Shown one piece after another: positions 24,351-35,139 of a stretch of 64,000 nucleotides of DNA. This DNA comes from Epichloe hybrida. Taxonomy: Eukaryota > Ascomycota > Sordariomycetes > Hypocreales > Clavicipitaceae. Position numbers and translations under genes: made by a program. The notes below the pieces were generated by a model, which saw only the letters and a list, made by a program, of their open reading frames with translations, was not told where the DNA came from and made no database searches. The first letter of the stretch is position 1, and each line of letters opens with the position of its first letter. The DNA is taken from positions 1 to 64,000 of the forward strand of contig JAFEKR010000024.1 in NCBI GenBank assembly GCA_019022495.1, given 5' to 3'.

Positions 24351-25399
24351 AAACTCTAGGTATTATAAGTCTTACTAGCCTACTACTACCCTTACTCTAA
24401 ACTAAAATTAAGCTACTACCTTATTCCTTCTCTAGGAAGGGGGTTATACTTATAGCCACCTAGTTATAACTTTTTATAGGGATAATAGTAAGCAGGAGAT
24501 AGTTTATCTTTACTACACACGCGTTAAGGTATGTAAGCTAAAAGATAAGCTTAGTATGCTATTTCTTAGAGAAACTAGCCTAGTCTAGGCCTACTACTAA
24601 GGCGCTTTATTTCTTCTTTGCTTAATTACTAGTATAAAGCTTCTTAACCTAGTCCTAGAAGCCTTCTAGAGTCTATTAAGGAGGATATTAGAGCTAGAAT
24701 AAACCCGCCACTAGGCTAGAGTAGACTTACCTTACCCCTATTAGCTATAGAAGCCTAGGTCTTAACTAACTACTAGTGCTTATTCTAGTTACTAGATATA
24801 TTTAGCTACATAGTAAATTAAATATAAAACTAAGCTAGAATAAAGGTGATTATTACCTAGTGGTATTAATAGTTCTAAACCTAATAGTTAAAACACGCAT
24901 TAGTGGCTACCCCTATTTAGTAAGTTAGCCCTATTACTAAGCTAGAGTAAGGCTAACCTACTAACAATAAGATAGCACTAATGCCTAAGGTCCTAAATTA
25001 AATAAGACTTATAGGACATGTATTAGACTTCTCTTAGTACACTAAGCTAAGGCAAATTAGTAGCGGACTAGGCCTAGAATAGAGGCGAACATAACTTATA
25101 GACAGACCCTTTTCTATTACTTATGTATATTGCTTCTTAGTTATAGACTTCCTTAGGAAGTTCTTATACTTATGGGATTCCTAGGCGAATTAGAGTTAGA
25201 TAAGTAGTAATACTAGAGTACTTATAGCTTCTAGCGCTATTATACTAGATTTGTTCTAAATCTATAGTAAATGTTAGTAAATAACCTAACCCTAGCCTAG
25301 GATAGCCTTAAATAGCTAGAAAGAAAAGAAAAACCTATAGGAAGTTTAATATAAAGAGAAAAAAGAGACTAGGACCCTAGGGGGGGGAGAGCTCTCTTT

Positions 25400-25984
25400 T
25401 ATACTTATAGAGGGGGGGGGGGGATAATTTAGATAACTTACTTAAAAACGAAGCATAATATGATTAACAAATCTAATAACACATAAGTAATCTTATCCTA
25501 GGACTATACTAGTCTAGGGCTATAACTACCCTCCCCCTATGCTAATTAAACAAAACTAGGTACTTAGACTTTACTAAATATATAAGGTAAAGGTAAGCTA
25601 GAGATAGCTAAAAAGTAAGGCTATAGAAGAGTTAGCGCGAAAGTGAATAAGAAGTGAATTAACGCTACAAATCTGGATTTACTTTACCCTAGCCTAAAGT
25701 AAAGAGACTTAGGATAGATATGTTATTACACTAGAATAGGACTAGAAAAGGCTTATTTTATATATTTTTCCTTTCTTTTTTCTTTTTAATAGGATAAGGC
25801 TAGCGTAAGCTAGTAATAAACACCTATAATAGGAAACACACTAAGTAACGCAAACCTGTCACAGGGCTAGCGCTAGCTTGTACACAGATATAAGGGGGTT
25901 TTTCTTCCTAGTATAGGGTTTTCCCTTTTGACTTAGTAGTAGGAGTACTAGTAATAGCCATCTATAGAGCTAGCTAGCGTAAAT
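25400..25984. other. Unassigned sequence 3' of the LINE
   Basis: No gene is recognised. It is more mixed in composition than the flanks, with runs of G (25408-25424), a pyrimidine-rich stretch at 25762-25790 and a GC pocket (AACCTGTCACAGGGCTAGCG) near 25852-25871. It may be the LINE 3' UTR or a separate unrecognised repeat. Confidence 0.4.
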
Positions 25985-26300
25985 AATATATATATATTTA
26001 AAATAAGCTTACTTTTCTAAATAAGCTAAAACTTTATAGATTTTTAAATAAATAACTAAATTATATATAAAATTAAGGTTACTATAATTAGATTACTTAA
26101 AAAAACTACTATATAATAAATTTATATAAGACCCCACTTTTAATTTTCCCTAATAATACATTGTATTGTATGTATTGTATTGTATTGTATTGTATTTTTA
26201 ATACAATACAATACACAATACAATACATACGGCAATACAATACAATACAATACATCGAAGGGCCAAAAAATACAATACAATACAATACAACAATGCTCTG
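25985..26300. mobile_element. hAT-like right arm, TACAA subfamily
   Basis: AT-rich sequence is followed by CCCCACTTTTAATTTTCCC, then palindromic TTGTA/TACAA runs, and the terminus ACAATGCTCTG ends at 26300. The outside 8 bp are AGTGGAAA. The arm has cut into the gag region of the F copy that follows. Confidence 0.75.
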
Positions 26301-28990
26301 AGTGGAAAGCTATATAACTTCTTAACACTAAAGATTACGCTCTTTGAAAACAAGTGTGATAGAATTAACCTTCCTTAAACGCATTATTAGAAGGCTTTCC
26401 CTATTATGTTAATAGGTAATACTAAGTAATACTACCTTAATTACCTCTTTAGGAATAACTATTCCTATAAAGAGATAATTACTTACATTTATTAGCGCTT
26501 TAAGATAGAAAGTAACTAGTAATTCTATTACTATAAGTGAAGTAGTATAATGCTAAAGAGTATAATTAAGAAAAACCCTAATAAAAGCAAGCTTAAGTGC
26601 CTTAAGATTATATTATTAACCCTTAAGAAAATCCATAGAGGCTTGTACCTTGCTAAGATAGTAAATACTAAACTCTATAAGCAAGCCTTAAACACTATAG
26701 CTAGTGTGCTTAAATATTAGATAGTGGAATATATACACTCTATAGGCTTTAAAAGTCTTACTAGAGACCTCTATAAGGTAATTACTATTACGGAATTAAA
26801 TAAGAAGTCCTCCTAATACCTTTAGTACTAATAAGAAGACTCTCTAGAGGCTATGTTTACTAATTATTAGTATAAATAATAATCCTATAGCAGAGAAAGC
26901 TATTATAGGTAAAGCCCTAGGCTAAGCACTAAGCGCTACTTTATATATAGTAAAAGTAGCTACTAGTTCTTTAATTACTTTACTAAAGAATATTAAAAGG
27001 AGAAAGACTACTAGTAGGCTAGTAAAACATATTATACACCCCCTTTAGAGAAGAGATTCTAGGCATTCCTTACCTCCTATAAAGGGTAAAATAATAATAA
27101 GCCTAATAAAGGCTTAGGTAAGAATTAGGAAGCATATCTTATAGCTTATATAGAAGCTAAAGATAATAATATTAATATTAAGGAGCTACTATTAATAGCA
27201 TATCTAAGCATTATATAATTCTTCTATTTAGGACCATAGACTAACCACAACACCGCTGATGTTAATGTCCTAGCAACCTTGCATAATCAAGCTTTTTAAC
27301 ACGCATTCCTTAAATAAGAGCTTTACAAGCTATAAGAGTACAACAAAGGCTTAATCTATTACGTCTCTGAAGAACGTTATTCCGAAGAGGTCTTCAGAGG
27401 GATTATGCCTAATACTAGCGCCGTAGGGAAATTAAGTGTAGGAGAGGCATAAGTAAAGGCTTTGCTAAGATTGATGCCTTTACTAAAAGTAATCCCCTGC
27501 AAGCCCTAAATCATCACATTTAGCGCTGGATTAGTAGTTATAAAAGGAATTCTTTGTGTGCTTACAGAGCTTAGAGAGCTTGAATTTTATATCCTTAATA
27601 TAGCTACCCCTTTTCTCTTATTAATTACTAACATAGATAAGATATAAGTTAAGATTAATAACCTTGCTAATATGCTTATCTAAGGCAATAAAACTATCCC
27701 TATTGTGTAACAATAGGGACATCCTTAGTGATTGCTAGAGGCGAGAGAGACAGTTACCTTCCACCTTTTAAAAGAAGACATCTGTTAATTACATTATTAA
27801 CTTAGTTACCCTTCTGTTTAATAGCTTATAAAGATCCTTTACTAAGCTAGTTACGAAGTTAAACGCTAGGTAATTAAGGAATTAACTAAAGTCTGCCACT
27901 ATTGCTAGATATATAGAAAGGCCCCTAGTTAATTTAAGTTTATAATCAAAGATAACCACGAATTTAACTATAAGATCATCGTTAATATTATGTAGATCGA
28001 TAGCTAACTAGTACTTTACATTATTAATTTAGCAATATTATTCTAGGTAGCCTAATTCCTTAATCTAAGAAAGCAAAAGGCTTGAGATATCTAGGACGCT
28101 ATCCACGAATATTAGATTAACACTTATCTTAGACCTCTAGAATGAATTATACACAACGCTAGCAATAACTTCGCTTCCGCTAAGTTTAAATACTATACTT
28201 AACTAATATTAATTAAGACTAATAAGATGCTAATTAAAGCCTATAATAGCATTAGAAAGGTTAAGAGATATTACAGACCTCTACGCTAAGCTTATAATAT
28301 TATTATAGACTTAATTAGGGTAGAACTTACGCTAGAGTAATGTCTTTAAATAGCTATTAAAGTAATTAATAACTCTGCAAGCTTAAATAGTATTATCCTA
28401 ACCTTACTAGTCTTCAGAGGCTACCTATAAATAATAGATAAGTTACTACTAAGCGTCTTTATTATTTAATATACTAAAGTAATTTATAAAGCTACTAATA
28501 AAGTCTATTACTATCTAGCTTTATAGCAGGTTTATAATGCCCTTAAAGCCTAGAATAGCCCTAATATAGCGCCTATATATTAGCTACCCTTGTAAGCTAA
28601 TATATATATGTAAAGAGAGAAGGGTAGCTAGTATAGCCCTTATAAGCTACTTGTTACTAATAGAGAGACTTATATAGTTAATATGCCCTATAGCCTAGTA
28701 AAGTTTTGCTTTATAGTAGTGAAGCCTTACTATAAAGACCTATGTATTATAGAGGGACTAGAGTAGTAGGAGATAAAGCCTAATAATGTAGAGGAAGAAG
28801 TAACTATATAACTAACTACTACTACCTAAAAGAGATCCCTTAATAGAAGAAGGTAAAGAGCTATAGGCACTAGCTAAGAGAAGATAAAGGAGACTAAGAA
28901 AGGCCCTTATAGTCTAATTTATAAGCGCGGAAGAGTCCGAAGAAGAAGCTTATAAAGCCTAGAAGGCCCTAAAGGAAAGCTATTAAGTTA
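26301..28990 (+). pseudogene. Family F gag, protease and integrase (decayed, copy 2)
   Basis: The gag segment around 26600-26815 is homologous to the short open stretch on the minus strand at 45318-45524. Integrase-like sequence lies around 27780-28330 and a Lys/Arg-rich tail near 28850-29000. Stops interrupt all frames. Confidence 0.65.
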
Positions 28991-30988
28991 AAGACTTGCC
29001 ACCTTGCCCTAAAGGAATAAAAGCAAGGAAAAGAAAACCTTATAGCCCTAAGAAGAACATTAGCCTAATTTAGCTTTATATACTTATAAATAAAGATTAG
29101 GAGAAGGCCTTTATTTAAGAAGCTATAACTAGAGGGATGCTAAACATAGCATTCCTTATAGATTAGGAGAAGGCCTTTATTTAAGAAGCTATAACTAGAG
29201 GCTAATTAGAACCTTACTCTTTAACTCCGCTAAGAAGGGAAGATCACGACCCTAGGAAAACCCTTTAAGTAATCTAATTAAGCTAAGATTAACGCTTTGC
29301 AAGCTTGCGATGTGTTCAAATTCGTTAAGTATAACCTAGCGAAGCACGGAGGTTATAGAATCTTCGATTCTCGTATAGTCAGAGAGATTAAAGGTAAAGG
29401 GATAGACTTGCTATATAAGAAATCCTGCCTTATTATATAAGGCTATAATAATAAAGGAAAGGAATTTATCCTAACGTAATTGCTAACGATTTAACAAGCA
29501 AGCTAACGACTTATCGTAGCTATTACTTTATTATTAAGAAAAAGAGGTATTTACCTTTAGATTCGCGATATTACATAAGCTTACACCTAATTGCATATGG
29601 TGCTAACGAGGCTAATTATCATGAGATTACTAAAGTAAATTATATATCTCTTTCTAGAAGGGACTATAATTAAATTAATTAGACCTCTTTACGGGATTGT
29701 AGAGGCTAGAACCCACTAGTAAGTAATATACTTCCATTACCATAGGGATAACCTTAATATAATAACCTTAACCTACAATCCCTGCTTGTTAATTATAGCC
29801 CTAAATAATAAGAATCTCTTTAGTATTATTAGAATGCAAACTAATAATACATTAGGACTAAGTAATAATAACTTCTTCTAAAAAGAAGAGAAAGAGCTCT
29901 AGAAGGCTAATTTTATAGCTAAAGAGAAGTAATAATTAACTACTAAGAATCCCCTTATTTTTAATAGTTATATCTTAACCTAGAACACTAATAACTTACT
30001 AATATTAATCTAGAAAGGCTAGAGTTAGAAGATTAAGGAAGTTAATTCTTAATCCCTAATAGTAAAGTAAGACTATGTAAAACAATAAGCCTAAGGAAGC
30101 TATATTATAACTATGTGTTAACTAGAAGCTTCCTATAACTTGTTAATTATAGCTTAATACTAAGAACCCTCTAGGGAAGATATTATATACCTTAATAAAC
30201 GCCTTAAGTAATAGATTAAGAATTAATAATACGGACTGTAATATATTCCTTTGGTTCTTAAGGAGGCGAAGCTCTTTATATTTGTAAATAGATTGCTTGC
30301 TAACAACAAGGATCTGAGCTTATAGATTAGATACGTGATTTTGATTGGTAATAAGATAATGTAAGATAATAATACCTTTATTATAAAAGGTAATATTATT
30401 ATATATAGCTTAATAAAGAGCAAGAGAGTTACTTATAGCACGCTTGCCTCTGAGTTGTATAGTATAGTTTAAGGCGTAGACATTACCTACGCGATTTCTA
30501 TGACTTTACATTAGATTACGGATTGATTAAAGATACCTTAAATTCCTACGATTCTTTATACTAATTCTTTTTTATTATATAAATATCTTATAAAGCTAGG
30601 AACTATAAAGGAGAAGAGACTAATAATTAATATTATGGCCCTTTGTTAATTATATAAAAGGCATGAGATCTATAAAGTCAAATAGATTAACAGTAACAAT
30701 AATCTAGCGGATGTAATAACAAAAGCATCACCGAATTTATTACTTTTCTCTTTAATTAATTTAAACGAATTAATAATTTATATTAAAGAATAAGTAAAGA
30801 GACCTATAATATTAAGGGATAGGAGCTTAGGCAAGGACTAATGGATTAATTTAATTAACTAATGCCGTAATAGCTAATTAGAGTAGCGGATTCCTATTAA
30901 GGGATTTACTAGTATACACTTTCCTTTAATCTAATTTTTATTACGTTTTTAAGCTCTTTAGCCACGAAGGAAAAAGAGAGACTACTAG
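28991..30988 (+). pseudogene. Family F RT and RNase H (decayed, copy 2)
   Basis: RT pieces lie near 29390-29700 (GYNNKGKEFILT and the DIT box). RNase H pieces lie near 30260-30460, homologous to the open minus-strand segment at 41255-41449. The 40-bp block at 29095-29134 is repeated at 29161-29200, where it replaces about 12 bp present in copy 1. The purine tract GGAAAAAGAGAGAC precedes the LTR. Confidence 0.75.
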
Positions 30989-31247
30989 TGTTAATTCCTT
31001 TGGATTTTCATTGGTTTAATTATGGCTAAAGACTAGACTAATTGTGGGTCTAGCGCAATGCACGTAATATAATTAGCTGTATTAATTCGCTACCCCTCTT
31101 TTGCCCCACATACGGATTTCGCTTACTTTTCTAGCATCTAGACTTTCCCTCTCTTCTCTCTCTTTCCTAGCTAGCTAACTAACTAATTATTATCGACTTC
31201 AATCATACGGGATTTATTACCTGCGCAGGACCTTAGTGAATCCAACA
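30989..31247 (+). repeat. Family F 3' LTR (complete)
   Basis: The 259-bp LTR runs from TGTTAATTCCTTTGG to GTGAATCCAACA. It is the reference copy for family F in this window; the others are 1935-2006 plus 10139-10204, 40483-40739, 47233-47489 and 60280-60538. Confidence 0.9.
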
Positions 31248-31899
31248 ATTATAAAGCTAAAAGTAATGTTTAATTAGTTTAAATAGTAAATAAATTATTT
31301 AAGCTTTTTTTAAGTTTTTATCCTATTAATTATAATATATAAGTACTAAGTATATACTTTATTAACTTCTAGTTATTTCTTCTAAGTTACTAATTAATTT
31401 TATTATATTAGTTTAGGGTATTATTACAATTAGAAATAATAATAATAATAATAATAATAGAAAATAACTCTTAGTAATAGTAAATAAAATAATAAAAAGG
31501 GTTTTCTTAAAGTTATATTAGTAAAGAAAAGTATTAAGAATAATAGTCTTATAAAAAACTTATAATAGTACTTATAACCCTAGTTATAATAAAATCTATA
31601 AAAGGTTATAATCTTATAACTTAAATAACTAATTTAATAAAATAGCTAATAATATAAGTATAAGAATAATAGCTTTCTTCTCATTAGTATATTAATACTA
31701 CCATATAAAAAGACCCACTTTTTATTTACCTAATACTACATTTGTAGTTTTTGTAGTGTAGTGTAGTTAGTGTAGTTAGTAACTACACTAACTACAAAAA
31801 AAAAAACTACACTACACTAAATACTAGCTAAAAAAAACTACACTATAAATACAAAATTTTCCCAAAAACTACACTAACTACACTACAAACAATGCTCTG
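31248..31899. mobile_element. hAT-like right arm, TACAC subfamily
   Basis: AT-rich sequence (with an AAT trinucleotide run at 31434-31460) is followed by GACCCACTTTTTATTTACC, palindromic GTAGT/ACTAC runs (the TACAC pentamer) and the terminus ACAATGCTCTG ending at 31899. From about 31616 it is nearly identical to 59452-59733. Its left end is not in the window. Confidence 0.75.
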
Positions 31900-32489
31900 C
31901 TAATCTTAATTATAACTTATAAAACTAATAAAACTTACTTTTTAAGCTTATTTCTTAGAAAAATATTAAAAACTTACTTTTAAGTATACTTATTTTAATA
32001 AAAAATCATATATATTTAAGTAAATAAGCTATAAAGAAGTAAGTACTATAATTCATAAGGCTTACTTTAAACTTACTTTTAAGTATACTTTCTTTTTAAT
32101 AAAAAATCATATATATCTAAGCAAATAAGCTATAAAGAAGTTAATACTATTATTAGTAAGACTCACTTTAGACCCACTTTTAAGTATACTATCTTTTTAA
32201 GAGAAAATCATAAATATCTTAGTAAATAAGCTATTAAGAAGTTAATACTATAATTAGTAAGACTCACTCTAGACCCACTTTTATATATACCTTCTTTTTA
32301 AGAGAAAATCATAAATATAGCAAATAAGCTATTAAGAAGTTAATACTATAATTAGTAAGACCTACTTTAGATTTACTTTTAAGTATACTATCTTTTTAAT
32401 AGAAAATCATATATATCTAGGTAAATAAGCTATAAAGAAGTTATTACTATTATTAGTAAGACCTACTTTAGACTCACTTTTATATATAC
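31900..32489. mobile_element. hAT-like element (31900-58302), first exposed piece with tandem array
   Basis: This is the same sequence as 2286-2397 followed by ~101-bp units (AAGCTATAAAGAAG near 32027 and onwards). It continues after each nested retrotransposon at 40154-40482, 47490-47856 and 58081-58302. Together these pieces form one element split by three insertions. Its left terminus is off the window or lost. Confidence 0.8.
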
Positions 32490-33566
32490 TGTTAAAAATA
32501 AGACTTATTTTTAGCCCTTTTCTAGTTAAAGAACCTTCTTATTACTAGCTTGCTTTGCAAGTCTGACAGCTGCACTGCAGCTATCAACGGTCGCGAGGGC
32601 AGCTGTTAATGGCTGCGTCGCAGCTGTCAACAGCTACGACCGACCGTGTAGATAACTAATTAGTCAATTGCGTTGTGGCTGCAAGTGTGGCTACAACCAC
32701 GCCACTAGTAATTAGGTAAGCTAGGGTAACGTAAGCTAGGGTGACGTAAGTAGGTTACCCTACACATAACTTACCCTATAGCTATCTTTAACAACGATTT
32801 TCTCTTTATCTAGAGGTTATACAAAAGTTTTATATATAGCAAATTAAAGCTTAAAGATAGGGCTTTCTCTTTATGCAAGGTTATTTTTTGGACTAAAAGT
32901 TAGTACATATGGGTTGCTAGCTAGTATGGTGGTGAGTTGATTTTTTGGTTTTTGTATACAAATGAATTTTGCAGAAAATCAAAAGTGGCCCGTAAGACCC
33001 TGTTAGCGGCCCGGATCCACCGATACGGTCAGTAGGTCTATGAGAGGAAGAAGATCTTTTTAACTAGCTAGATAGCTAGTCCTCTCAACCAACAATAGCT
33101 ATATTGCCCGTATAACGTATCTAAAATCAATTCTATTACTCTATAAGATATTATAAAAGTAATCTAAATTAAATTCTATTAGTTAATAACTACCATAACC
33201 TTCCGTTACGTTACGTTAATTGATTTAATGTTACAGCCCTATTGGTCCCCGACCGTAGAGCTTACACCTGTATAGCTATTGCTAGCTAGCAACTAGCTCC
33301 CTACATTTTAATAGGTTATAAGCCCGGTGGCGCAGTGGTTATAGCTTACTATAGCGTACACGCCCACCACAGTGGAGCACTGCTCTGCAAGGTAAGGTTA
33401 TAGGTTCAAACCCTGCCGAAAAAACAACTAAAGAAATTTAATTACTAGTATAAGCCTAACCTCCAATAGGGCACCTAGATGTACAATTCCAGGGGGAGTG
33501 TTAAAAATATATAAGGCTTTGTAATCCTAGGTTCAGTCGGATCGGTCCACTCTTTTGATTTCAACA
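32490..33566 (+). repeat. 5' composite LTR
   Basis: Three parts can be distinguished. An outer 824-bp LTR (32490-33313, TGTTAAAAATAAG to TTTTAATA) matches independent fragments at 48665-49409 and 58303-58926 that stop at exactly the same base. A ~185-bp insert begins with a second primer-binding-site-like sequence (GGTTATAAGCCCGG, 33314-33327) and ends in a polypurine tract (AGGGGGAG, 33491-33498). A 68-bp short LTR-like end follows (TGTTAAAAATATATAAGG to TTTCAACA, 33499-33566). The whole composite is present in both terminal repeats, so it is transposing as one LTR. Confidence 0.85.
33322..33418 (+). promoter_or_regulatory. tRNA-like segment with Pol III A and B boxes inside the LTR
   Basis: TGGCGCAGTGG (33328-33338) fits the A-box consensus. 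GGTTCAAACCC (33403-33413) fits the B box with one transition. The spacing of about 75 bp is within the range of tRNA genes or tRNA-derived SINEs. The 3' LTR copy is weaker (TGGCGTAGTAG and GGTTTAAACCC, about 39910-40000). It could be a SINE head captured by the element; transcription is not shown. Confidence 0.5.
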
Positions 33567-33596
33567 TCGGATCGGTCCACTCTTTTGATTTCAACA
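33567..33596 (+). repeat. 30-bp extra copy of the LTR end
   Basis: The last 30 bp of the 5' LTR (TCGGATCGGTCC to TTTCAACA) are repeated exactly, directly between the LTR and the primer-binding site. The 3' LTR ends with a single copy. Confidence 0.9.
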
Positions 33597-33610
33597 GGTT
33601 ATGAGCCCGG
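33597..33610 (+). promoter_or_regulatory. Primer-binding site, initiator tRNA-Met half type
   Basis: GGTTATGAGCCCGG follows the last CAACA. Its complement (CCGGGCTCATAACC) contains the CAU anticodon loop and stem of initiator tRNA-Met rather than the tRNA 3' end. Drosophila copia and yeast Ty5 are known to prime from such an internal tRNA-Met cleavage fragment, so the same mechanism is likely here. Confidence 0.75.
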
Positions 33611-33653
33611 TTCTATCACTATAGATTCTTTTTAGGTCACTTTGTGTACGATT

Positions 33654-33892
33654 ACAGAAGACTTCCCTTCTATAAAAAAGGAAGGACCTGCGAGAAAGAA
33701 GCTTTTCACTTCTATAAAAAGGAATCAATTGTGGCTACAGAAGACTTCCCTTCTATAAAAAAGGAAGGATCCGCGAGATAGAAGCTTTTTCCCTTCTATA
33801 AAAAGGAATAAATTTCAAATACAGAAGACTTCCCTTCTATAAAAAAGGAAGGACCCGCGAGATAGAAGCTTTTCCCTTCTATAAAAAGGAAA
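33654..33892 (+). repeat. Three ~83-bp tandem repeats in the gag leader
   Basis: Units start at 33654, 33737 and 33821 (ACAGAAGACTTCCC). The last abuts the gag ATG at 33893. Each unit contains two CTTCTATAAAAA(A)GG stretches that are near-palindromic and TATA-like, giving six in total. This may be a packaging, dimerisation or promoter-like array. Confidence 0.88.
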
Positions 33893-35100
33893 ATGGATAC
33901 CAAAGGAAAGGGAAAGGGACCTGTTATCCCTGACCCTAGTGCGTAAGAGGTTCTAAATAACCAGCTAAAAGAGCAGGCTATTAAGCAACAAGCAACTATA
34001 GACTAGTTATTAGAGAAGCTAGAAAGCCTATCTATAACTGTAAATAGTCGTATGGAGGGTGTGGAATCTGATAAGCCCGCTAGTCAGCAGCAAGATCAGC
34101 AGCCTGTTCAAGAAAATCAAGCTGAATCTAGCTCTGTACAAGCAACCTTTAATAATTCAATTATTAAGGAATTTAATAAAAGGGTTTATAGTTTTCCAGA
34201 GACTGCTAGGCTTAAAGGAGCTGAAAATTTCGAACAATGGAAACAAGCCCTAACTATCCAATTTAGAGCTTTAGGCATGCCTAATTTTCTAGATAATCCG
34301 GAGAGTTCTAGGGCGCTAGGGGATCCAGATCAAGCTATTATCCTTATGTTACTAAGGGATAGTTGTACGGAAGGACCCCAAGCCGCTATAACTTGGCAAA
34401 AATCACCTGAAGAAGCCTATAATTTACTTGTAAGGCAATATTCACATAGCGTTGAAATCCAGAGGGGGTCCCTATATTCAGAATTTCATAACCTGAATTT
34501 TCAAGAGTTTAAGGGGACTCTAGAGTCCTTTAATGCAGTCTTTAATAATCTACTAGCTAGATTATCGATTTCAGGGGTACTGATTGCTCCGATAGATTAG
34601 GTTAATCAATATCTTCAATCCCTAAAATCAACCTTCCCTCAGTGGGCTGAGAGGCAACGATTCAGCATGCGCACGAATAGGGCTATAGGGGCTCCCCTAG
34701 AAGCCCTAAATCTTCAATTCTTGATGGCAGACCTTCTAGCAGAACAGAGGGATAAGTCATCTACGGTATCCAAAGCCCTGAATTATAGGGCTAAAAACCT
34801 TGAAAAGGGTGCCAAAGAAAAAGAAAAGGCCCCTAAGGATCAGAAGAAGAAAGGAGGCTCTGAAGAAAATAAGGGCTCTTCTAATTCTAATTCTTCTTCT
34901 AATAAGAAGAAGAAGAAGAAGCAAAAAGGTCAAAAATCAGATAAAAAGGATAATAAAGAGACCTCTGGAGAGGGATCTTTTATGCTAGGAAATTACAACC
35001 TTTCTAACGGTGCTCTTAAACCGTACAAGAAGCCTAGCCTTCATAAGACTAGTTATAAGAGCTCTAGTGATAGCAGCTCTGATTCTAGCTCTAGTGAATC
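33893..35100 (+). pseudogene. Gag domain of the young copia
   Basis: The N-terminal part is rich in Gln and Glu. The segment after 34140 (FNKRVYSFPETARLKG, then FEQWKQALTIQFRALG) resembles the conserved gag fold of fungal copia elements, which forms the virus-like particle. The tail (34790-35100) is a Lys-rich then Ser-rich stretch (SSNKKKKKKQKGQKSDKK; SSSDSSSDSSSSESDDE) with no CCHC zinc knuckle. RNA binding may rely on this basic tract, as proposed for Ty1 gag. Stops lie at 33944, 34004 and 34598. Confidence 0.75.
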
Positions 35101-35139
35101 GGATGATGAAAATCAAGAAATTAAAACCTTGAATGGTTT

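Larger units (their letters stand above)
19640..25400 (+). mobile_element. Decayed Tad1-like LINE (non-LTR retrotransposon)
   Basis: Two ancestral reading frames can be followed on the plus strand despite many stops. ORF1-like sequence (about 19690-21000) ends in a zinc-knuckle region. ORF2-like sequence (about 21100-24350) has an endonuclease, then RT, then a C-terminal Cys/His segment. The order is that of fungal Tad1/I-type LINEs, which insert by target-primed reverse transcription. No LTRs flank it. The 5' and 3' limits are approximate: a G-rich stretch at 25378-25424 may lie in the 3' region, and no poly(A) tail or target duplication was found. Confidence 0.7.
26301..31247 (+). mobile_element. 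Copia family F, copy 2 (5' truncated)
   Basis: The sequence enters the element in its gag region (AAAGCTATATAACTTCTTAA, which matches the inverted F copy near 45825). It runs through gag and pol to a complete 3' LTR at 30989-31247. About 1.4 kb of 5' sequence plus the 5' LTR is missing at the hAT junction, judged against the inverted copy. It is heavily RIP-mutated, but contains less mutated stretches (29220-29420). Confidence 0.8.

Noticed and set aside
24350..25400. A separate gene downstream of the LINE RT
   Set aside because: Translation on the plus strand is stop-ridden without motifs; treated as the LINE 3' part with low confidence.
30223..30423. 66-residue minus-strand frame
   Set aside because: Antisense shadow of the RNase H region of F copy 2.
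33322..33418. A functional tRNA gene in the LTR
   Set aside because: A and B boxes are present, but the 5' and 3' ends do not pair as an acceptor stem and no anticodon arm could be set; reported only as tRNA-like.
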